From the NCBI GenBank assembly GCA_902631405.1, contig CACOYI010000004.1:1-64000 (forward strand): a DNA stretch of 64,000 nucleotides. The letters are read 5' to 3'. Shown piece by piece: positions 26,933 to 36,980 of this stretch; the stretch's first letter is position 1; the number at the start of each line of letters is the position of its first letter. The notes below the pieces were generated by a model. That model was not told the origin of the DNA, did not search any database, and saw only the letters and a list, made by a program, of their open reading frames with translations. The translations under genes and the position numbers were made by a program. Source of the DNA: K189A clade bacterium. GTDB taxonomy: Bacteria; Pseudomonadota; Gammaproteobacteria; Pseudomonadales; Azotimanducaceae.

Positions 26933-27784
26933 ATAAAGACACTTTTTTCGAGAAGAAGAGGCCTGACCTCTAGAATTATAATCTTATTTGTCTTGTCCCT
27001 CTCGGTATCCTCTGTAGACCACAATAACAGTTATCTTGACCCTTTTAGAAAGTTACTCTTCGACGTGGGTACTCCTGTCTATTTCTTGGCCGAGTTGCCG
27101 ACGAGAATCTTCAACCAATTCGACAAGCTCTTTGTTTCTCGGTTGAGACTGGTGGAAGCCTTGGAGGATCAACAAAAGAGGAACCTTCATCTTTCCCGCA
27201 TCCAACAAAAATATGAATCGTTGCAACAGGAGAACACTCGTATGAGAAAGCTGTTGGGCTCAAGTTCTTCGCGCGACGAGAAGGTCCAGATAGCAGAAAT
27301 CATATCTGTTGATTTGGGCAGGGGCTCGATGAACATGGTTATCAACAAGGGTCTCTCGGACGGAGTTCAGTCTGGGGACGTCGTCATAGACGATTCGGGT
27401 GTCGTAGGCCAGATTTCCAGAGCTGGCACGCATACAAGCCTTGTCCTGCTCATTACAGACAAAGATCATGCGACTCCCATTCAAGTCAGAAGAAATGGCC
27501 TTCGTGCTGTTGCCGGAGGTACAGGGTCATTAGAGCATCTCATATTGGAGAATCTCCCCCAATCTAGTGATTTGCAGGTTGGGGACGTAGTTGAAACTTC
27601 TGGTCTAGCCGGTCGATTCCCTTATGGATATGCCATCGGAAAAATAGTCGATATTCAAAAAGATCAAACTGCGGTGTTCGCTTCAGTGAGGGTAACACCT
27701 GCGGCAAAACTAAGCCAATCCAGATATCTGCTTGTTTTGAATGACCGCCAACAAAATATCGAAATTGGACAAAAAAAGCTTTGA
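26933..27784 (+). CDS. mreC: Rod shape-determining protein MreC, apparent ATA start
   Basis: Periplasmic scaffold that activates the PBP2-RodA elongasome. Features: an N-terminal basic stretch and TM helix (RIIILFVLSLSVSSV, about residues 17-31), a coiled coil (about 60-105) and the beta-rich MreC domain (VDLGRGSMNMVINKGLSDG onward). The frame is open back to a stop at 26909-26911, but no ATG, GTG or TTG exists before 26993, which lies inside the TM helix and lacks a ribosome-binding site. An ATA at 26933 has GGGAGG six nt upstream and yields the expected IKTLFSRRRG N-terminus. I take it as the start (283 aa); CTG at 26963 and TTG at 26993 are alternatives. The stop overlaps mreD by 4 nt. Confidence 0.85.
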   Translation: MKTLFSRRRGLTSRIIILFVLSLSVSSVDHNNSYLDPFRKLLFDVGTPVYFLAELPTRIFNQFDKLFVSRLRLVEALEDQQKRNLHLSRIQQKYESLQQENTRMRKLLGSSSSRDEKVQIAEIISVDLGRGSMNMVINKGLSDGVQSGDVVIDDSGVVGQISRAGTHTSLVLLITDKDHATPIQVRRNGLRAVAGGTGSLEHLILENLPQSSDLQVGDVVETSGLAGRFPYGYAIGKIVDIQKDQTAVFASVRVTPAAKLSQSRYLLVLNDRQQNIEIGQKKL

Positions 27785-28269
27785 ACGCTCTGCATTTTGT
27801 TCTGTTATTTTGCCTGGCTTGTGTTTTTGAGCTCATGACCCTCCCTCACAATGTCCCCGGAAATGGGTTGCTTTTGACCCCTTACTGGTTATTAATTTTG
27901 TTTTGGATCCAAGCGTTGAAAAATCAAAGTCAGGGAACCGTTTATCTCGCTTGGGGATTAGGACTGTTGGTCGACGCCCTGCTAGATGAAGTTCTGGGCA
28001 CTAATGCGCTTATATTTAGTTTGGTTGCTCTAATCGGTCAGAGCGTGAGTCCTAGATGGGTTATCTATTCAAGGACTCAGAAAGCAATATTGGTTTTTTT
28101 TGGACTCTGCCTTATCGGTTTAACAGAACAGCTGTATTTGGAGATCTTTGACCAAGCGGCTTGGAATATGATGTTCGTCTTGCGAGCTTTCACAAGCGCC
28201 TTGGTTTGGATTGGATATGAGCTTCTGAGGAGCCACGCTTTATTTCGAAAAATGGGGATAGGTATTTGA
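27781..28269 (+). CDS. mreD: Rod shape-determining membrane protein MreD
   Basis: 162-aa integral membrane protein of the elongasome, with about five hydrophobic segments and few charged residues. Sequence conservation in MreD is low; the GLLVDALLDEVLGTNAL segment (around residue 60-75) is the typical conserved loop. It begins with TTG overlapping the mreC stop (TTGA) and ends in a TGATG overlap with maf. Length equals that of E. coli MreD, and position confirms the call. Confidence 0.9.
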   Translation: MNALHFVLLFCLACVFELMTLPHNVPGNGLLLTPYWLLILFWIQALKNQSQGTVYLAWGLGLLVDALLDEVLGTNALIFSLVALIGQSVSPRWVIYSRTQKAILVFFGLCLIGLTEQLYLEIFDQAAWNMMFVLRAFTSALVWIGYELLRSHALFRKMGIGI

Positions 28270-28853
28270 TGCAAGTCGTGTTGGCTTCAGAGTCGCCGAG
28301 AAGAGCTCAGATTATGGAGGCTATTGGTGTGCCCTGCCGAGTTGCTCCGCAGAAAATTGACGAAAGTCGACGGCACGGTGAGTCGGCTAAGGACTATGTT
28401 GAAAGATTGTCACGAGAAAAAGCGGAAAGTGCTTTGGGGGATTTTTGTCAATCTGTGATAATTGGAGCCGATACGGTTGTGGTCGTGGAAGACCTAATTC
28501 TAGAGAAGCCGAAGGATAGAGCTGCATGTAAAGAGATGCTGGGCCTTTTATCGGGGCGCGGGCATTTGGTCCTCACGGGGCTCACTGTTCTGTATAGTTC
28601 TTCGGTAATTACCGATGTAGTCACGACCGAGGTTGTTTTCCGGGATATAAGCAAAGACGAAATGGAACTATATTGGGAAACGGGAGAACCGGAGGATAAA
28701 GCGGGTGGTTATGGTTTACAGGGTATCGGCGGGACTTTCGTGACTTCTATTCGCGGAAGTTACAGTGGAGTTTTGGGCCTACCTGTTTTTGAGACCGAGA
28801 GGGCGTTAAAAAAGGCGGGTATAGATACATGGAGGTATCGAATTGGTCACTGA
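28269..28853 (+). CDS. maf: Maf family nucleoside triphosphate pyrophosphatase
   Basis: House-cleaning enzyme that hydrolyses dTTP/UTP or modified nucleotides. 194 aa from the ATG at 28269; a TTG one codon earlier is in frame. Motifs: VLASESPRRAQIM (residues 3-15), IIGADTVVV (about 65) and LILEKPKDRAAC. It is embedded between mreD and rng, where the YhdE-type Maf occurs in other gammaproteobacteria, so dTTP/UTP specificity is likely. It overlaps rng by 11 nt. Confidence 0.93.
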   Translation: MQVVLASESPRRAQIMEAIGVPCRVAPQKIDESRRHGESAKDYVERLSREKAESALGDFCQSVIIGADTVVVVEDLILEKPKDRAACKEMLGLLSGRGHLVLTGLTVLYSSSVITDVVTTEVVFRDISKDEMELYWETGEPEDKAGGYGLQGIGGTFVTSIRGSYSGVLGLPVFETERALKKAGIDTWRYRIGH

Positions 28854-30351
28854 AAGGATATTGATAGAGAGTTCTCAGCGAGGCGTTTCGCTAGCGCTGA
28901 CGAGGGGAAATAGGTTGATAGCGTTCCACTGTCAAGATCAGTCCTCTGAAAATATTGTCAGCAACATCTACGTGGGAAAGGTAAAGAAAGTCGTTCGAGG
29001 CATTCAGGCCGCTTTCATCGACATAGGTGACAGCAAAGATGGATTTTTGCACCTCAAAGGGATTGATCTAAGCCGACAGCCTAGGTTGTCCAGAAAAGTG
29101 GATTTCGAGGGTGTCGACATAGGAAATTATTTGCGCGAGGGCCAACGGTTAGTCGTCCAGGTAGAAAAAGAAGGCTTTGCGGGAAAAGGCCCGAGACTAA
29201 CGACATCATTATCTATAAGTTCGAATATGTTGGTTCTTACTCCTCAAACAAACAAGATTGGAGTCTCGAGAAGAATAGAAAAAGAAGGCGAGAGCGAGAG
29301 GTTTAAGCGAATTTTCGAGCCAAGGTTGCGTGATATCGATCGCGGACTGATAGTTCGAACTACCGCAGAGGGTGCTAGTGAGGAGAAACTTAATCAGGCC
29401 CTAGATAGTATTCTCCAGAGATGGGATGCGCTGAATACAGAAATCCAAAGCGCAATGGACGAACAAAAAATAGGGTTGATTGGAAGAGCGGAATCTTTCC
29501 CAACTAGGCTAATAACGGATTTAGCGAGTCGTGATTTAGAGAAAGTGTTGATCAATGATCCGGACTTATTCAAAGAGATAAGTCACTACGTTACCTCGGA
29601 AGAAAGGAGTTTTGCGAATGCTATTTCCGTAGAGTTTGATGGCGGCGATATCTTTGGGAAATTTGGCGTCAGTGAGCAAATTGATTTGGCGTTAAAAAAG
29701 GAGTTTCAGATGAGCTCAGGTGCCCAGTTGGTATTTGAGCAAACTGAGGCGCTCGTAAGTGTTGATGTTAACAGCGCTAGAAAATCGATCGATATTGACC
29801 CGAAGGTCGGTGGAACGGATGCGCAAGAACAATTGGCAATTGAGGTGAACATGGAAGCTGCCGAACTCATTCCCAGCCAGTTAAGATTGCGGAATTTAGC
29901 TGGCTTGATTGTTATAGACTTTATCAATATGAGCTCGGCCGAGGGTCAGGATCAAGTTTTGGCTGCACTCGAAAAAGGGTTACAAACGGATCCAGCCACG
30001 ACGAGGGTGGATGGCTTTTCTGACCTTGGTGTTGTTCAGATGACTCGCAGGAGGGCTGGTAAGTCGCTGCAAGCTTCGATAGCCAATCTTAAGGACCGCA
30101 AGCCGGGTTCAATTATTCAAGAGGTTTGTGAAAGGATCGTCACGGACATCATTCGCCATCACAAGAACAGCAAAAATTCCAAAGAATCGGGGGAGTACCT
30201 AGTTCGCGCTGAACAAAAGACAATTGATTATCTCCTTGAGCATAGAACGAATTACTTAAGCAGGTTAGAGGCGGCTGTGAAAAGATCTGTTGGTGTTCAG
30301 GTTGAACCAGACTTTGATGTCGATGAGTTTGATTTCTCTCTCGTGGAATAG
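28843..30351 (+). CDS. rng: Ribonuclease G
   Basis: Endoribonuclease of the RNase E/G family, for 16S rRNA 5' maturation and mRNA decay. 502 aa. Visible: an S1 domain with NIYVGKVKKVVRGIQAAFIDIG (from about residue 38) and the catalytic metal ligands in ALVSVDVNSARKS (about 305) and GLIVIDFINM (about 348). It lacks the long C-terminal scaffold of RNase E, hence RNase G. The start is TTG with GGAGG 7 nt upstream, lying inside the end of maf. Confidence 0.94.
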   Translation: MVTERILIESSQRGVSLALTRGNRLIAFHCQDQSSENIVSNIYVGKVKKVVRGIQAAFIDIGDSKDGFLHLKGIDLSRQPRLSRKVDFEGVDIGNYLREGQRLVVQVEKEGFAGKGPRLTTSLSISSNMLVLTPQTNKIGVSRRIEKEGESERFKRIFEPRLRDIDRGLIVRTTAEGASEEKLNQALDSILQRWDALNTEIQSAMDEQKIGLIGRAESFPTRLITDLASRDLEKVLINDPDLFKEISHYVTSEERSFANAISVEFDGGDIFGKFGVSEQIDLALKKEFQMSSGAQLVFEQTEALVSVDVNSARKSIDIDPKVGGTDAQEQLAIEVNMEAAELIPSQLRLRNLAGLIVIDFINMSSAEGQDQVLAALEKGLQTDPATTRVDGFSDLGVVQMTRRRAGKSLQASIANLKDRKPGSIIQEVCERIVTDIIRHHKNSKNSKESGEYLVRAEQKTIDYLLEHRTNYLSRLEAAVKRSVGVQVEPDFDVDEFDFSLVE

Positions 30352-30368
30352 TCGATTCAAAAAAGTTT

Positions 30369-33300
30369 ATGTATAGGTATCTGGAAAGGCTGCAGAAGAG
30401 TCGGCTTAGCAGGTTCACCTTCCGGTCTTTTGCTTTCTCGATACTTCTCTTGTCTCTCTCCTTGTTGGCGCTCCGAGGCTTCAGTGCTTTGCTAGAAGAT
30501 AACCCAGTTTGGGTTAACAAATTATTAGAGAATTATAACGCAACTACAAATTCTCTCTCCGTTCGCTGGCGATATATTGATCCGATAGTAGAGATGGAAA
30601 CGTTTGTTTTTGGTGCTGGCTCAATTCAAAAATTTAAATTGGAGCTTGATTTAATAGAATCCATATTTAGGGCGACTCCGGTTCCCAAAAAAGTGATGTG
30701 GGAGAAGTTGAGCCTGGATTTTAGTTATGCCGAGAAATCAGGGTGGCAGATCAAGAATTTGAAGTCTCTGCAATTGCCCTTCGATTTAACAAAAAGCCTT
30801 CGCAACGCAGACTCGTTAGAAGGATATATTGAATTGCGGTTTATTGATGGAGACACTCTCGCTGATGCGATAGGCATAAGCATGCGGTCTGTTAACTCCG
30901 AACGTGAGCACTTAAACTCAATTTCCTTTCAAAATGTTAAGCACGGTAGAGACAGTTTAAAGCTGAAATCCTACGAGAAAATAACGCTCTGGGGATTGAG
31001 AGAGGATTTTTTTTCCGCTTCCGGATCAATATCTTTCTCAGACACAATAACGAAAGGCCCAGAATTTAAGTTTTCTGTCGACGATTGGTGGCTGTCAAAT
31101 CGGTTTGGTAGGACAAAAGCTCTTTTTGCGGGCAAGGGCACTTTGGCTTCTCCGTCAGGTGCTCGCCAGAAACCCGAAAATGAGATCAGTGTTACTGTTG
31201 AAATTCCACTTCGAGGAGCTGGAAACGATATCCAGGGGACGACTTCAAAATTTTTCCTAGAAATGCCCTCAATAGGCGATGCCAAGGCATCGATTATTCA
31301 ACCAGAGCCGGTGTCTTCGAGGTTGATGATGCAAAGCTTCGATGAATTCGATCTCGGTGTTTGGACGCCAAACGTTGATTTAAACTCTTTCGGTCAAGAA
31401 TTTAGAGGGTTATTGGGTAGTATCGCACCTGATTTGGGAAATTGGATGAATGGCTTGCGTCCGGCGGGTCTATTGAATAATTTGTTTTTCTATTATCAAT
31501 CTGGTTTTGGTGCTTTTTATAAAACCTCTTTTTCTGGCTTAAGTCTTAATGGTTTCCGGGGTGTTCCAACTACTTCGAATTTGCAGGGGACGGCATCTGG
31601 TTCTTTATTGAGTCATCAGATAGCAATTAACTCGTCGAACACATTGCTTCATTTCCCAGCTTTTTTTGAGCAACCATGGTTGTTTAATGATGTCTCTGGA
31701 AATCTCCAGATTTATGCGGGCGCCGATTATCTCGGTATAAGGGGTAAAAATATCAAAGGCGACATGGAAGATAGTCTGATAGCTGGGGAGTTTTCCATAG
31801 CGAGGCCGAGTGAAAAAGTTGAGCAAAGGATGAGCTTGCAGTTTCAACTGTCTGAAGGTGGAGTCTCTGATTTAAAAGAGTTTGTTTCTCTAAAGCTGCC
31901 GCCTGCGGCAAGAAGTTGGCTGCTCGAGGCTCCTCTCTCAGGTTTGTTCTCAGATGTTCGCGGAGCGTATCAGGGTGTTTTTCAAACAGATCGTCCGAGC
32001 GTTTCTAGAAGATGGACACTGAGATCCGAAGCCACTGATCTTGCCGTGAAATTTGAGGACGCTTGGCCCGCTCTAAACAGCTCCTATGGAGAAATTGAGA
32101 TGTTAGGAGAGAAGGTTGTTTTCGATTTTGAGCCAAGCGAAATCGGTGGTATTCAGTTATCGGATGGAACGATCACATTCGATACTGAAGCTCTTATTTT
32201 GGGCGTCACCGGTTCACTGGAAGAGGAAGCCAGCAAAGTTCTGGATTTCATAAAAGGAACACCCTTAAGCGGAGCACTTTCTTTTGTAGAAAAGGATTGG
32301 CAGGCGGCGGGTAGAGTAAGTATTGATGGTCAATTTTCTATGCCGGTTAGAGAGTATTCTTCGGAAAAAACTTCGATAGACCTAGACTTTTCGGCAACCA
32401 ATTTAGAATTCCAGATGCCAGGCCTTGGCCTCGAATTCTCGGATCTCATTGGCAACGGTACGTTTGTATCGCCGCATTTTCTGAACGGCTCCTTTTTAGG
32501 GCAACATTTTGGCCGACCTGTTTCTCTAGATTTTCGATATGACCCAGAACGGCTTTATATAGATGCGGTCGGTTCGTTATCGGCAGAGGATGTTTACCAA
32601 CTATCTGGCCTAGACTCATGGAATTTCTTTGATGGCAAACTTGATTATCGTGGAACTCTAATACTACATATGAATGACACAGGTTTTCCGGTATTCGATC
32701 TGGATAGTGATCTCTCGGGCCTAGCTATTAATGTGCCTGATAGCTTAGGTAAGGAAAAAAGCGAAAAAGAAAATTTGGGCCTTAGTATCAAATTCTTAGA
32801 GGGAGGAAGGAGATATGATTTACGGTATAAGTTCGTGGATGGCTACCTAACTGTTGGCAAAGGAGATCCCAAGGGTCATTTTCGATTAAATTCACCGGCT
32901 AGCTCAGTTTTGAGTAATCCTAGTAAAGTTATTCTGAGTGGGAATTTAGATCATTTTAACTTTTTAGACTGGAACGAGTTTCTCAAACCTTATTGGGACC
33001 AGAGCGGTGTTGGCTCTCTCTTGATTGAAGAACTTGCGATCGAGCGTGTTCAGATAAACGAGTTTCTGTTTCAGGACATGATGGTTAGTGGGCAGTCTAT
33101 GGGATCAGAATATCTTTTGACTTTCGAAGGGGACAGGCTGGCGGGCTCAATAAAAGTTGGTGACAGTGACCAAATAGCGCTTGATATAGATAGGTTGTTA
33201 CTCCCAGTCTATAACGACTATGCATCGTTGGATGAACCGTCTAAGAAAAATTGGGTGCTCGATGATCCTGTTAGTTTAGAACTTGGTGCTATGCTGCCCA

Positions 33301-34148
33301 GAATGTCTCTATCCGTTGACTCTATTTTTTTAGGGACAGAAGATTATGGATCTTGGTCATTTAATTTAGAACCTGATGTTGCGGGAATCGAACTGACTTC
33401 AGTTGACGGAAGCATTAGGGGAATCAGTTTTAAAGAAGCCTCGGTTAAATGGGACTATCAGAACAATAGGACTTCTTTCGCCAATGAGTTATCAATAATC
33501 GATCTGGGTAAAGTCCTCCCCTTGTGGGGCTTTGCCCCTGGTGTTGAAACCAGTTCTTTGGCAATGAATGTAGATCTAAGTTGGCCAGGCTCTCCAGTGA
33601 ATGTGGAGTTGTTTTCGACTGAAGGCGAGGTGACTTTTCAAGCTGGGGCAGGGCGTTTCCTGGACGAGGAGACTTCTGCTAACGGATTGAGGCTGCTCAG
33701 CATATTTACTCCTTACGCGATTATGAAACGGATCAACAATTTCGATTTTTCTGACATTATAGGCGAGGGCATGAGTTTTGATTCCCTCACTGGTACCACT
33801 CAGATCTCTTATGGAGAATTAGAATTTACGCAACCTATGATAGTGGAAAGTCGATCATCAACTTTCGAATTCGGTGGCAAAATTAGCCTCATTGATGATT
33901 CGCTAAACAACGAAATGATTGTCACGCTGCCGGTGAGTAAGTCCCTTCCATGGTACGGGTTGTATCTTGCCCTGGCTAATCCCGTTGCCGGCCTCGGGGT
34001 CGTCATTGGGGAACAAATTCTGCGAAAGCCGATAGAACAATTTAGTAGCGCGAAGTTTCAAATAAAGGGGACTTTTGAAGATCCAAGCGTCAGGTTCCAA
34101 AGTCTCTGGGATACTGAGATTGAGCTACCACAAAAAACTTCTGAGTGA
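30369..34148 (+). CDS. yhdP: YhdP family AsmA-like phospholipid transport protein
   Basis: Large envelope protein (1259 aa, E. coli about 1266) of the AsmA-like/TamB group, which forms bridges for phospholipid flow from inner to outer membrane. One TM anchor (SFAFSILLLSLSLLALRGF, about residues 19-37) precedes a very long beta-strand-rich periplasmic part with no catalytic motifs. The C-terminus has the YhdP-typical DFSDIIGEGMSFDSLTG and VTLPVSKSLPWYGLYLALANP. It follows rng by 17 nt and overlaps the region of the tldD start. Confidence 0.93.
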   Translation: MYRYLERLQKSRLSRFTFRSFAFSILLLSLSLLALRGFSALLEDNPVWVNKLLENYNATTNSLSVRWRYIDPIVEMETFVFGAGSIQKFKLELDLIESIFRATPVPKKVMWEKLSLDFSYAEKSGWQIKNLKSLQLPFDLTKSLRNADSLEGYIELRFIDGDTLADAIGISMRSVNSEREHLNSISFQNVKHGRDSLKLKSYEKITLWGLREDFFSASGSISFSDTITKGPEFKFSVDDWWLSNRFGRTKALFAGKGTLASPSGARQKPENEISVTVEIPLRGAGNDIQGTTSKFFLEMPSIGDAKASIIQPEPVSSRLMMQSFDEFDLGVWTPNVDLNSFGQEFRGLLGSIAPDLGNWMNGLRPAGLLNNLFFYYQSGFGAFYKTSFSGLSLNGFRGVPTTSNLQGTASGSLLSHQIAINSSNTLLHFPAFFEQPWLFNDVSGNLQIYAGADYLGIRGKNIKGDMEDSLIAGEFSIARPSEKVEQRMSLQFQLSEGGVSDLKEFVSLKLPPAARSWLLEAPLSGLFSDVRGAYQGVFQTDRPSVSRRWTLRSEATDLAVKFEDAWPALNSSYGEIEMLGEKVVFDFEPSEIGGIQLSDGTITFDTEALILGVTGSLEEEASKVLDFIKGTPLSGALSFVEKDWQAAGRVSIDGQFSMPVREYSSEKTSIDLDFSATNLEFQMPGLGLEFSDLIGNGTFVSPHFLNGSFLGQHFGRPVSLDFRYDPERLYIDAVGSLSAEDVYQLSGLDSWNFFDGKLDYRGTLILHMNDTGFPVFDLDSDLSGLAINVPDSLGKEKSEKENLGLSIKFLEGGRRYDLRYKFVDGYLTVGKGDPKGHFRLNSPASSVLSNPSKVILSGNLDHFNFLDWNEFLKPYWDQSGVGSLLIEELAIERVQINEFLFQDMMVSGQSMGSEYLLTFEGDRLAGSIKVGDSDQIALDIDRLLLPVYNDYASLDEPSKKNWVLDDPVSLELGAMLPRMSLSVDSIFLGTEDYGSWSFNLEPDVAGIELTSVDGSIRGISFKEASVKWDYQNNRTSFANELSIIDLGKVLPLWGFAPGVETSSLAMNVDLSWPGSPVNVELFSTEGEVTFQAGAGRFLDEETSANGLRLLSIFTPYAIMKRINNFDFSDIIGEGMSFDSLTGTTQISYGELEFTQPMIVESRSSTFEFGGKISLIDDSLNNEMIVTLPVSKSLPWYGLYLALANPVAGLGVVIGEQILRKPIEQFSSAKFQIKGTFEDPSVRFQSLWDTEIELPQKTSE

Positions 34149-34165
34149 AAGAAAATGGTGATCGA

Positions 34166-35626
34166 ATGAGTAAAAATATGGATTCGTTACTGAATACCGT
34201 AGAGTCAGAGCTTTTGACTCCAAATCAAATGTCGCTTTCTCTTTTAGAATCCGCGATAGATTTGTTCGGAGCTCGGACTATTGATTTTGGCGAAGTATTT
34301 GTTCAATCGATAAATTACGAGTCTTTGAGCTTGGAAGATGGGAGAGTGAAAGCTGGCTCTTTTTCACAAAATTCTGGTTTCGGGGTTCGAGCGATATCTG
34401 GAGAGAAAACAGGTTTCTCTTATTGTGATGGGATAGACGCTAATAGTTTAATTAATTCCGCAAAAACGGCCGCTTCCATAGCTAGGCGAGGAGGTGGAAT
34501 AAAAAGGGAAAACTACTCGAAGACGAAGTTCCTTCCTAAATATGCTCCGGTCGACCCACTTATAAGCATGACCGATAAGCAAAAGGCAAATATTCTTCTG
34601 AAAATAGATCAAGATGCCAGGGGAGCTGACCCCCGAGTAGAAGAGGTCTCTGCATCCTTAACAAGTAGTTTTGAGCACATGCTAGTAATGTCCTCTGACG
34701 GAGTCTTGGCCGCAGATATTAGGCCGTTGGTGAGGTTGAGTGTTTCGGTGATAGCAGTTGAGGGAAACAAGAGGGAGAGAGGCAACGCTGGAGGAGGAGG
34801 AAGATACTCATTGGACAGGCTTTTAAGCTCTGAGTCTCCATCACGTTTTGCTAGAGAAGCTGTGCGGATGGCTGGGGTGAATTTGAGGGCGAAGCCAGCG
34901 CCCGCCGGCAGAATGCAAGTGGTGCTTGGGCCCGGATGGCCTGGAGTTCTATTGCATGAGGCTGTTGGGCATGGCCTTGAAGGAGACTTTAATCGAAAGG
35001 GAAGTTCTACTTTTTCGGGTCGGGTTGGAGAGAAGGTAGCTTCCCCTTTGTGTACTGTGGTTGATGATGGAACGCTATTTGATTGCAGAGGTTCTTTATC
35101 GATAGATGACGAGGGGACACCAACCCAACGAAATACACTCATCGAAAACGGCGTTCTTAAGAATTACATGCAAGATAAGCTTAACTCCGGTTTGATGAAT
35201 GTTCCTAAGACTGGAAACGGGAGGCGAGAATCCTACGCATGTTTGCCTATGCCAAGAATGACCAACACCTTCTTGGAGGCAGGAAAGAGTGATCCATCAG
35301 AGATCTTGAACTCTATGGATAAAGGAGTCTATGCCGTCAATTTTGGAGGAGGTTCTGTCGATATAACCTCGGGCAGTTTCGTGTTTTCGGCCACTGAAGC
35401 GTATTTCGTTGAACGCGGGGAAATTAAGTACCCGATTAAAGGTGCAACACTTACAGGCTCAGGTCCTGAGGTAATGCGCAACATCTCTATGATTGGAAAC
35501 GACTTACAGCTAGATTCTGGCGTTGGTGTTTGTGGTAAGCAGGGTCAATCAGTTCCGGTAGGGGTCGGGCAACCGACCTTGAAAATTGATGAAATTGTCG
35601 TTGGTGGCACTCAAACGGGGAGTTGA
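34166..35626 (+). CDS. tldD: Metalloprotease TldD
   Basis: Zinc-dependent protease subunit working with TldE (PmbA); the pair removes leader peptides (microcin B17, CcdA turnover). 486 aa. The zinc motif HEAVGHGLEGDFN (about residue 270) carries the HExxxH, and VRAISGEKTGFSY near residue 72 is the family N-terminal signature. The ATG at 34166 is preferred; an in-frame GTG at 34145 overlaps the yhdP stop by 4 nt. pmbA follows with a 4-nt overlap. Confidence 0.94.
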   Translation: MSKNMDSLLNTVESELLTPNQMSLSLLESAIDLFGARTIDFGEVFVQSINYESLSLEDGRVKAGSFSQNSGFGVRAISGEKTGFSYCDGIDANSLINSAKTAASIARRGGGIKRENYSKTKFLPKYAPVDPLISMTDKQKANILLKIDQDARGADPRVEEVSASLTSSFEHMLVMSSDGVLAADIRPLVRLSVSVIAVEGNKRERGNAGGGGRYSLDRLLSSESPSRFAREAVRMAGVNLRAKPAPAGRMQVVLGPGWPGVLLHEAVGHGLEGDFNRKGSSTFSGRVGEKVASPLCTVVDDGTLFDCRGSLSIDDEGTPTQRNTLIENGVLKNYMQDKLNSGLMNVPKTGNGRRESYACLPMPRMTNTFLEAGKSDPSEILNSMDKGVYAVNFGGGSVDITSGSFVFSATEAYFVERGEIKYPIKGATLTGSGPEVMRNISMIGNDLQLDSGVGVCGKQGQSVPVGVGQPTLKIDEIVVGGTQTGS

Positions 35627-36966
35627 AACCTTTGTTTTTTGATTCTCAAAAGCTGAAAACTGACTTGATGACAGTAATTACTAAGAGCGTAGATGGAGGG
35701 CTCTCTATCGGTGCCGATGAGGTAGAGGTAACGGTAGCTCGTGATCAAGGTTTAGAGGTCTCTGTCCGTCGAGGGAGTGTGGAAAATCTACAATTAAGTA
35801 ACGACATTTCACTGTCGGTAACCCTTCTTTTTGGAAAACGCAAAGGCTCTGTGAGCTCAACGAACTTTGACGATAGATCGATTAAGACGCTTCTGGCCAA
35901 AGCTAAAGATTTGAGTCTTCTTCTTCAAGAGGATCCCTATTACGGCTTGGCGCCCGGTGAATTGAGTCCCCAAAAAATAATAGAAATGGATTTAGATCAC
36001 CCTTGGATAACAGAGCCCGGGGATGCTGTTGAGATGGCGCTAACCATTGAGAGAGCAGGTCTTTCTTTGGATGATAGATTGTTGAAATCTGACTCTGCTG
36101 GCGTTTCCACAATTAAGTCGCTAGTCGGTTACGGAAACAGCAATGGTTTTTCGGCCGTTGTTCCAAGCTCGAGACATAGTATCAGTAGTGTCTTTGTTGC
36201 TGAACAGACAGATGGGATGCAGCGCGATCACTGGTACTCTGTAGCTCGGGATCCTGACGAATTGAGCGAAGCGGATGAGGTTGGAAGGGAGGCCGCCAGA
36301 CGCTCTCTTGCAAAACTAAACCCCCAAAGGCCCGACAGTGGAGTTTTTCCAGTTCTTTTCGCGCCTAATTGTGCGAGCTCTTTGATAAGCCATTTTGTAT
36401 CGGCGGTGAGTGGTTCCTCGCAGTTCAAGAAGGCAAGTTTTCTCTTGAATAAAATTGATCAAAGAATATTTCCCGAGTGGCTAACTATTATGGAAAGTCC
36501 ACTGGAGCCAAGAAGTCTAGGAGGGGCTTTCTTTGACGCGGATGGGGTCCAAACCCGAAACAATAAGTTTGTTATTGACGGCGTGCTAACTTCTTATGTG
36601 CTCTCAAATTATTCTGCAAAGCGATTAGGACTGGCAACAACCGGTAATGGCGGTGGTGTCCGTAATTTGACGTTGACGGGGCCATCCTTCAGTCAGAAAG
36701 ATTTGTTGAGGCAAATTGGACGAGGTGTACTGGTATCAAGTCTGATGGGGCAAGGAGTAAATATTGTTAATGGCGACTACTCCAGAGGCGCGAGCGGGTT
36801 TTGGGTAGAAAATGGAGAGATTTCGCATGCAATAGATAACTTTACGATCGCGGGTAACCTTTCTGAAATGTTTCTGGGTATCCAGGCAATTGGGGATGAC
36901 TTGGATAAACGTTTTAATATACGGACACCCAGCATCCTGATGGGCTCAATGGCGGTGGCAAGTTAG
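35623..36966 (+). CDS. pmbA: TldE/PmbA subunit of the TldD-TldE protease
   Basis: 447-aa partner of TldD, lacking the zinc motif. Signatures: VSVRRGSVENLQLSNDISLSV early, FAPNCASSLISHFVSAVSG around residue 247, and the Gly-rich GNGGGVRNLTL near 345. It begins at a TTG that overlaps the tldD stop (TTGA). The two genes are adjacent here, whereas they are unlinked in E. coli, which fits their joint function. Confidence 0.93.
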   Translation: MKPLFFDSQKLKTDLMTVITKSVDGGLSIGADEVEVTVARDQGLEVSVRRGSVENLQLSNDISLSVTLLFGKRKGSVSSTNFDDRSIKTLLAKAKDLSLLLQEDPYYGLAPGELSPQKIIEMDLDHPWITEPGDAVEMALTIERAGLSLDDRLLKSDSAGVSTIKSLVGYGNSNGFSAVVPSSRHSISSVFVAEQTDGMQRDHWYSVARDPDELSEADEVGREAARRSLAKLNPQRPDSGVFPVLFAPNCASSLISHFVSAVSGSSQFKKASFLLNKIDQRIFPEWLTIMESPLEPRSLGGAFFDADGVQTRNNKFVIDGVLTSYVLSNYSAKRLGLATTGNGGGVRNLTLTGPSFSQKDLLRQIGRGVLVSSLMGQGVNIVNGDYSRGASGFWVENGEISHAIDNFTIAGNLSEMFLGIQAIGDDLDKRFNIRTPSILMGSMAVAS

Positions 36967-36980
36967 TCAATAACCAAAGT

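Noticed and set aside
34609-35142. 177-codon minus-strand frame inside tldD
   Set aside because: Antisense to the conserved zinc-protease core; Ser/Pro-rich translation without domain features.
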